NCBI GenBank assembly: GCA_030697975.1
Contig: JAUYOQ010000282.1
Span: forward strand, 1 to 14,061
Direction of reading: 5' to 3'
DNA length: 14,061 nucleotides
From: Nitrosopumilaceae archaeon
GTDB taxonomy: Archaea > Thermoproteota > Nitrososphaeria > Nitrososphaerales > Nitrosopumilaceae
Made by a program: the position numbers and the translations under genes. The notes under the pieces were generated by a model. The model was not told the DNA's origin and did no database searches. It was given only the letters and a program-made list of their open reading frames with translations. This document shows positions 13,348 through 14,061 of this stretch, one piece after another. Position 1 is the first letter of the stretch, and every line of letters begins with the position of its first letter.

Positions 13348-13986
13348 CTTTTTGTAAACTAGACCTACAATTGCTGCGCCAATAAAAGGTGCAGACAAAT
13401 ACAACCACAAATCATTTGGCATGCTAGAAAAAAGGGCTGGTGCTAATGAACGAAATGGATTCATCGAAGCGCCAGAAATTGGCCCTAAGAAAAATACATC
13501 CAGTGCTATAATTCCACCTATAGCAATACCAGCTAGTCGATTTAGTTTCTTAATATGAACAACTGTTAAAATCACACCCATTAGGAAAATTGTTGCTATA
13601 ATTTCAATTCCATAAAAAAATGTAACATCATATGTATAATTTGGAAAATTAGTTCCTAGATTTGCATAATCGCCTATTGAGTATTTTACAGCTATACTTC
13701 CTAAGAACGCACCAATGGTTTGAGCTGCAAAATAAATTATGATCTGCTTTCTTTTGATATATCCAGCTATAAAATATCCAATTGTGACTGCTGGATTAAA
13801 GTGGGCCATTGAATATTTGCCAAACAAGTATACTACAATTGCCAACCCAACAAAGTGAATAACTGCAATAAATACATCGCCTAACGTGTTTTCCATTTTT
13901 GCATCATAAACTATTGATCCAGTTGCTGCCAACACAAGACCAAATGTTCCAATTATTTCTGCAAGAAATATTTGTAAATTATTCAA
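13336..13986 (-). CDS. Aquaporin/MIP-family channel with a His-Val-Ala-Arg selectivity filter
   Basis: 216 aa, six membrane segments. Loop B carries the standard NPA (64-66 in HFNPAV). Loop E carries NPF (176-178, SMNPFRS) instead of NPA, with R179 kept. Aligning by distance from the two NPA sites places H44 (helix 2), V164 (helix 5), A173 (loop E) and R179 in the selectivity filter. This is like plant tonoplast channels (H/I/A-or-G/V-or-R), some of which carry ammonia, and unlike E. coli AqpZ (F/H/T/R) or GlpF. Substrate is therefore unproven: water, ammonia or urea are candidates. The TTG start at 13986 is the only start near the family N-terminus; an in-frame TAA lies three codons upstream. 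A TATA-like box 26 bp upstream suggests a leaderless mRNA. Confidence 0.92.
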   Translation of the reverse strand: MNNLQIFLAEIIGTFGLVLAATGSIVYDAKMENTLGDVFIAVIHFVGLAIVVYLFGKYSMAHFNPAVTIGYFIAGYIKRKQIIIYFAAQTIGAFLGSIAVKYSIGDYANLGTNFPNYTYDVTFFYGIEIIATIFLMGVILTVVHIKKLNRLAGIAIGGIIALDVFFLGPISGASMNPFRSLAPALFSSMPNDLWLYLSAPFIGAAIVGLVYKKIVR

Positions 13987-14007
13987 TAAGAATTAGAGTG
14001 GTTTCAA

Positions 14008-14017
14008 CTATACAAAT
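14008..14017 (-). promoter_or_regulatory. TATA-like box for the aquaporin
   Basis: ATTTGTATAG on the minus strand, centred about 26 bp before the TTG start at 13986, with no Shine-Dalgarno motif between. The spacing fits a leaderless archaeal transcript and supports the TTG. Confidence 0.4.
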
Positions 14018-14029
14018 AATTCAATAATA

Positions 14030-14061
14030 ATGATACTCAAATATGCGATTGCTGCACTGGC
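14030..14061 (+). CDS. Possible 5' end of a gene running off the window
   Basis: ATG at 14030 opens a frame reading MILKYAIAAL up to the edge, the look of a signal peptide or first membrane helix. Only ten codons are visible. The opposite strand is also open here and would end in SIIIIELFV then TAG at 14008, so a membrane-protein C-terminus on the minus strand is an equal alternative. I cannot decide between them. Confidence 0.25.
   Translation, partial: MILKYAIAAL

Noticed and set aside
1..14061. Mobile element, CRISPR array, phage or defence system
   Set aside because: No transposase, integrase, direct-repeat array or nuclease/toxin motif was found; the genes are housekeeping and densely packed with consistent base usage.

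Overview
This AT-rich window looks like a chromosomal housekeeping segment of a Nitrososphaerota (Thaumarchaeota) archaeon, most probably from the Nitrosopumilales group of ammonia oxidisers. The inference rests on several signs: an archaeal PAC2-family proteasome-assembly-chaperone homologue, a divergent phosphoglycerate kinase, a SUF iron-sulphur operon, C5-pathway tetrapyrrole genes, TATA-like boxes about 25 bp before several start codons, and frequent TTG/GTG starts. No rRNA, tRNA, insertion sequence, CRISPR array or phage gene was seen. The genus assignment is an inference and needs a database comparison.

Layout, left to right. (1) 1-1849, minus strand: a lysine-tailed coiled-coil protein, a PAC2-family protein, and the N-terminal part of a membrane-anchored/exported protein that starts 1 nt after the PAC2 stop. 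(2) 1947-4268: a small orphan gene (+), a PAP2-family membrane phosphatase (-), and phosphoglycerate kinase (+), with a 147-bp divergent promoter region rich in ACTAGT-type palindromes. (3) 4261-9451, minus strand: a tightly packed SUF operon in the order sufB, sufD, Rieske ferredoxin, sufS, sufU, and a small winged-helix/zinc-ribbon-like protein. sufC, the ATPase partner of SufB/SufD, is not present. (4) 9530-13284, minus strand: a tetrapyrrole operon in the order hemL, hemC, uroporphyrinogen-III methyltransferase (SUMT), hemD, joined by 4- to 8-bp overlaps. (5) 13336-13986, minus strand: an aquaporin-family channel followed by a perfect hairpin at its stop codon. (6) 14030-14061: a possible gene start running off the window.

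The clusters fit together functionally. SUF builds Fe-S clusters. The hem genes make uroporphyrinogen III and precorrin-2, the entry to siroheme, cobalamin and (in many archaea) heme, whose later enzymes often need Fe-S clusters or iron. The channel is the most interesting protein: hand alignment gives it a His/Val/Ala/Arg selectivity filter like that of ammonia-conducting plant tonoplast channels, which would be notable in an ammonia oxidiser. Genes at the front of transcription units tend to have a TATA-like box about 21-28 bp upstream and no Shine-Dalgarno, suggesting leaderless mRNAs, whereas some internal operon genes have strong Shine-Dalgarno sites. I see no clearly new multi-gene system. 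The best unknowns are the zinc-ribbon gene in the suf operon, the coiled-coil/lysine-tail protein, and repeat motifs in the promoter regions.
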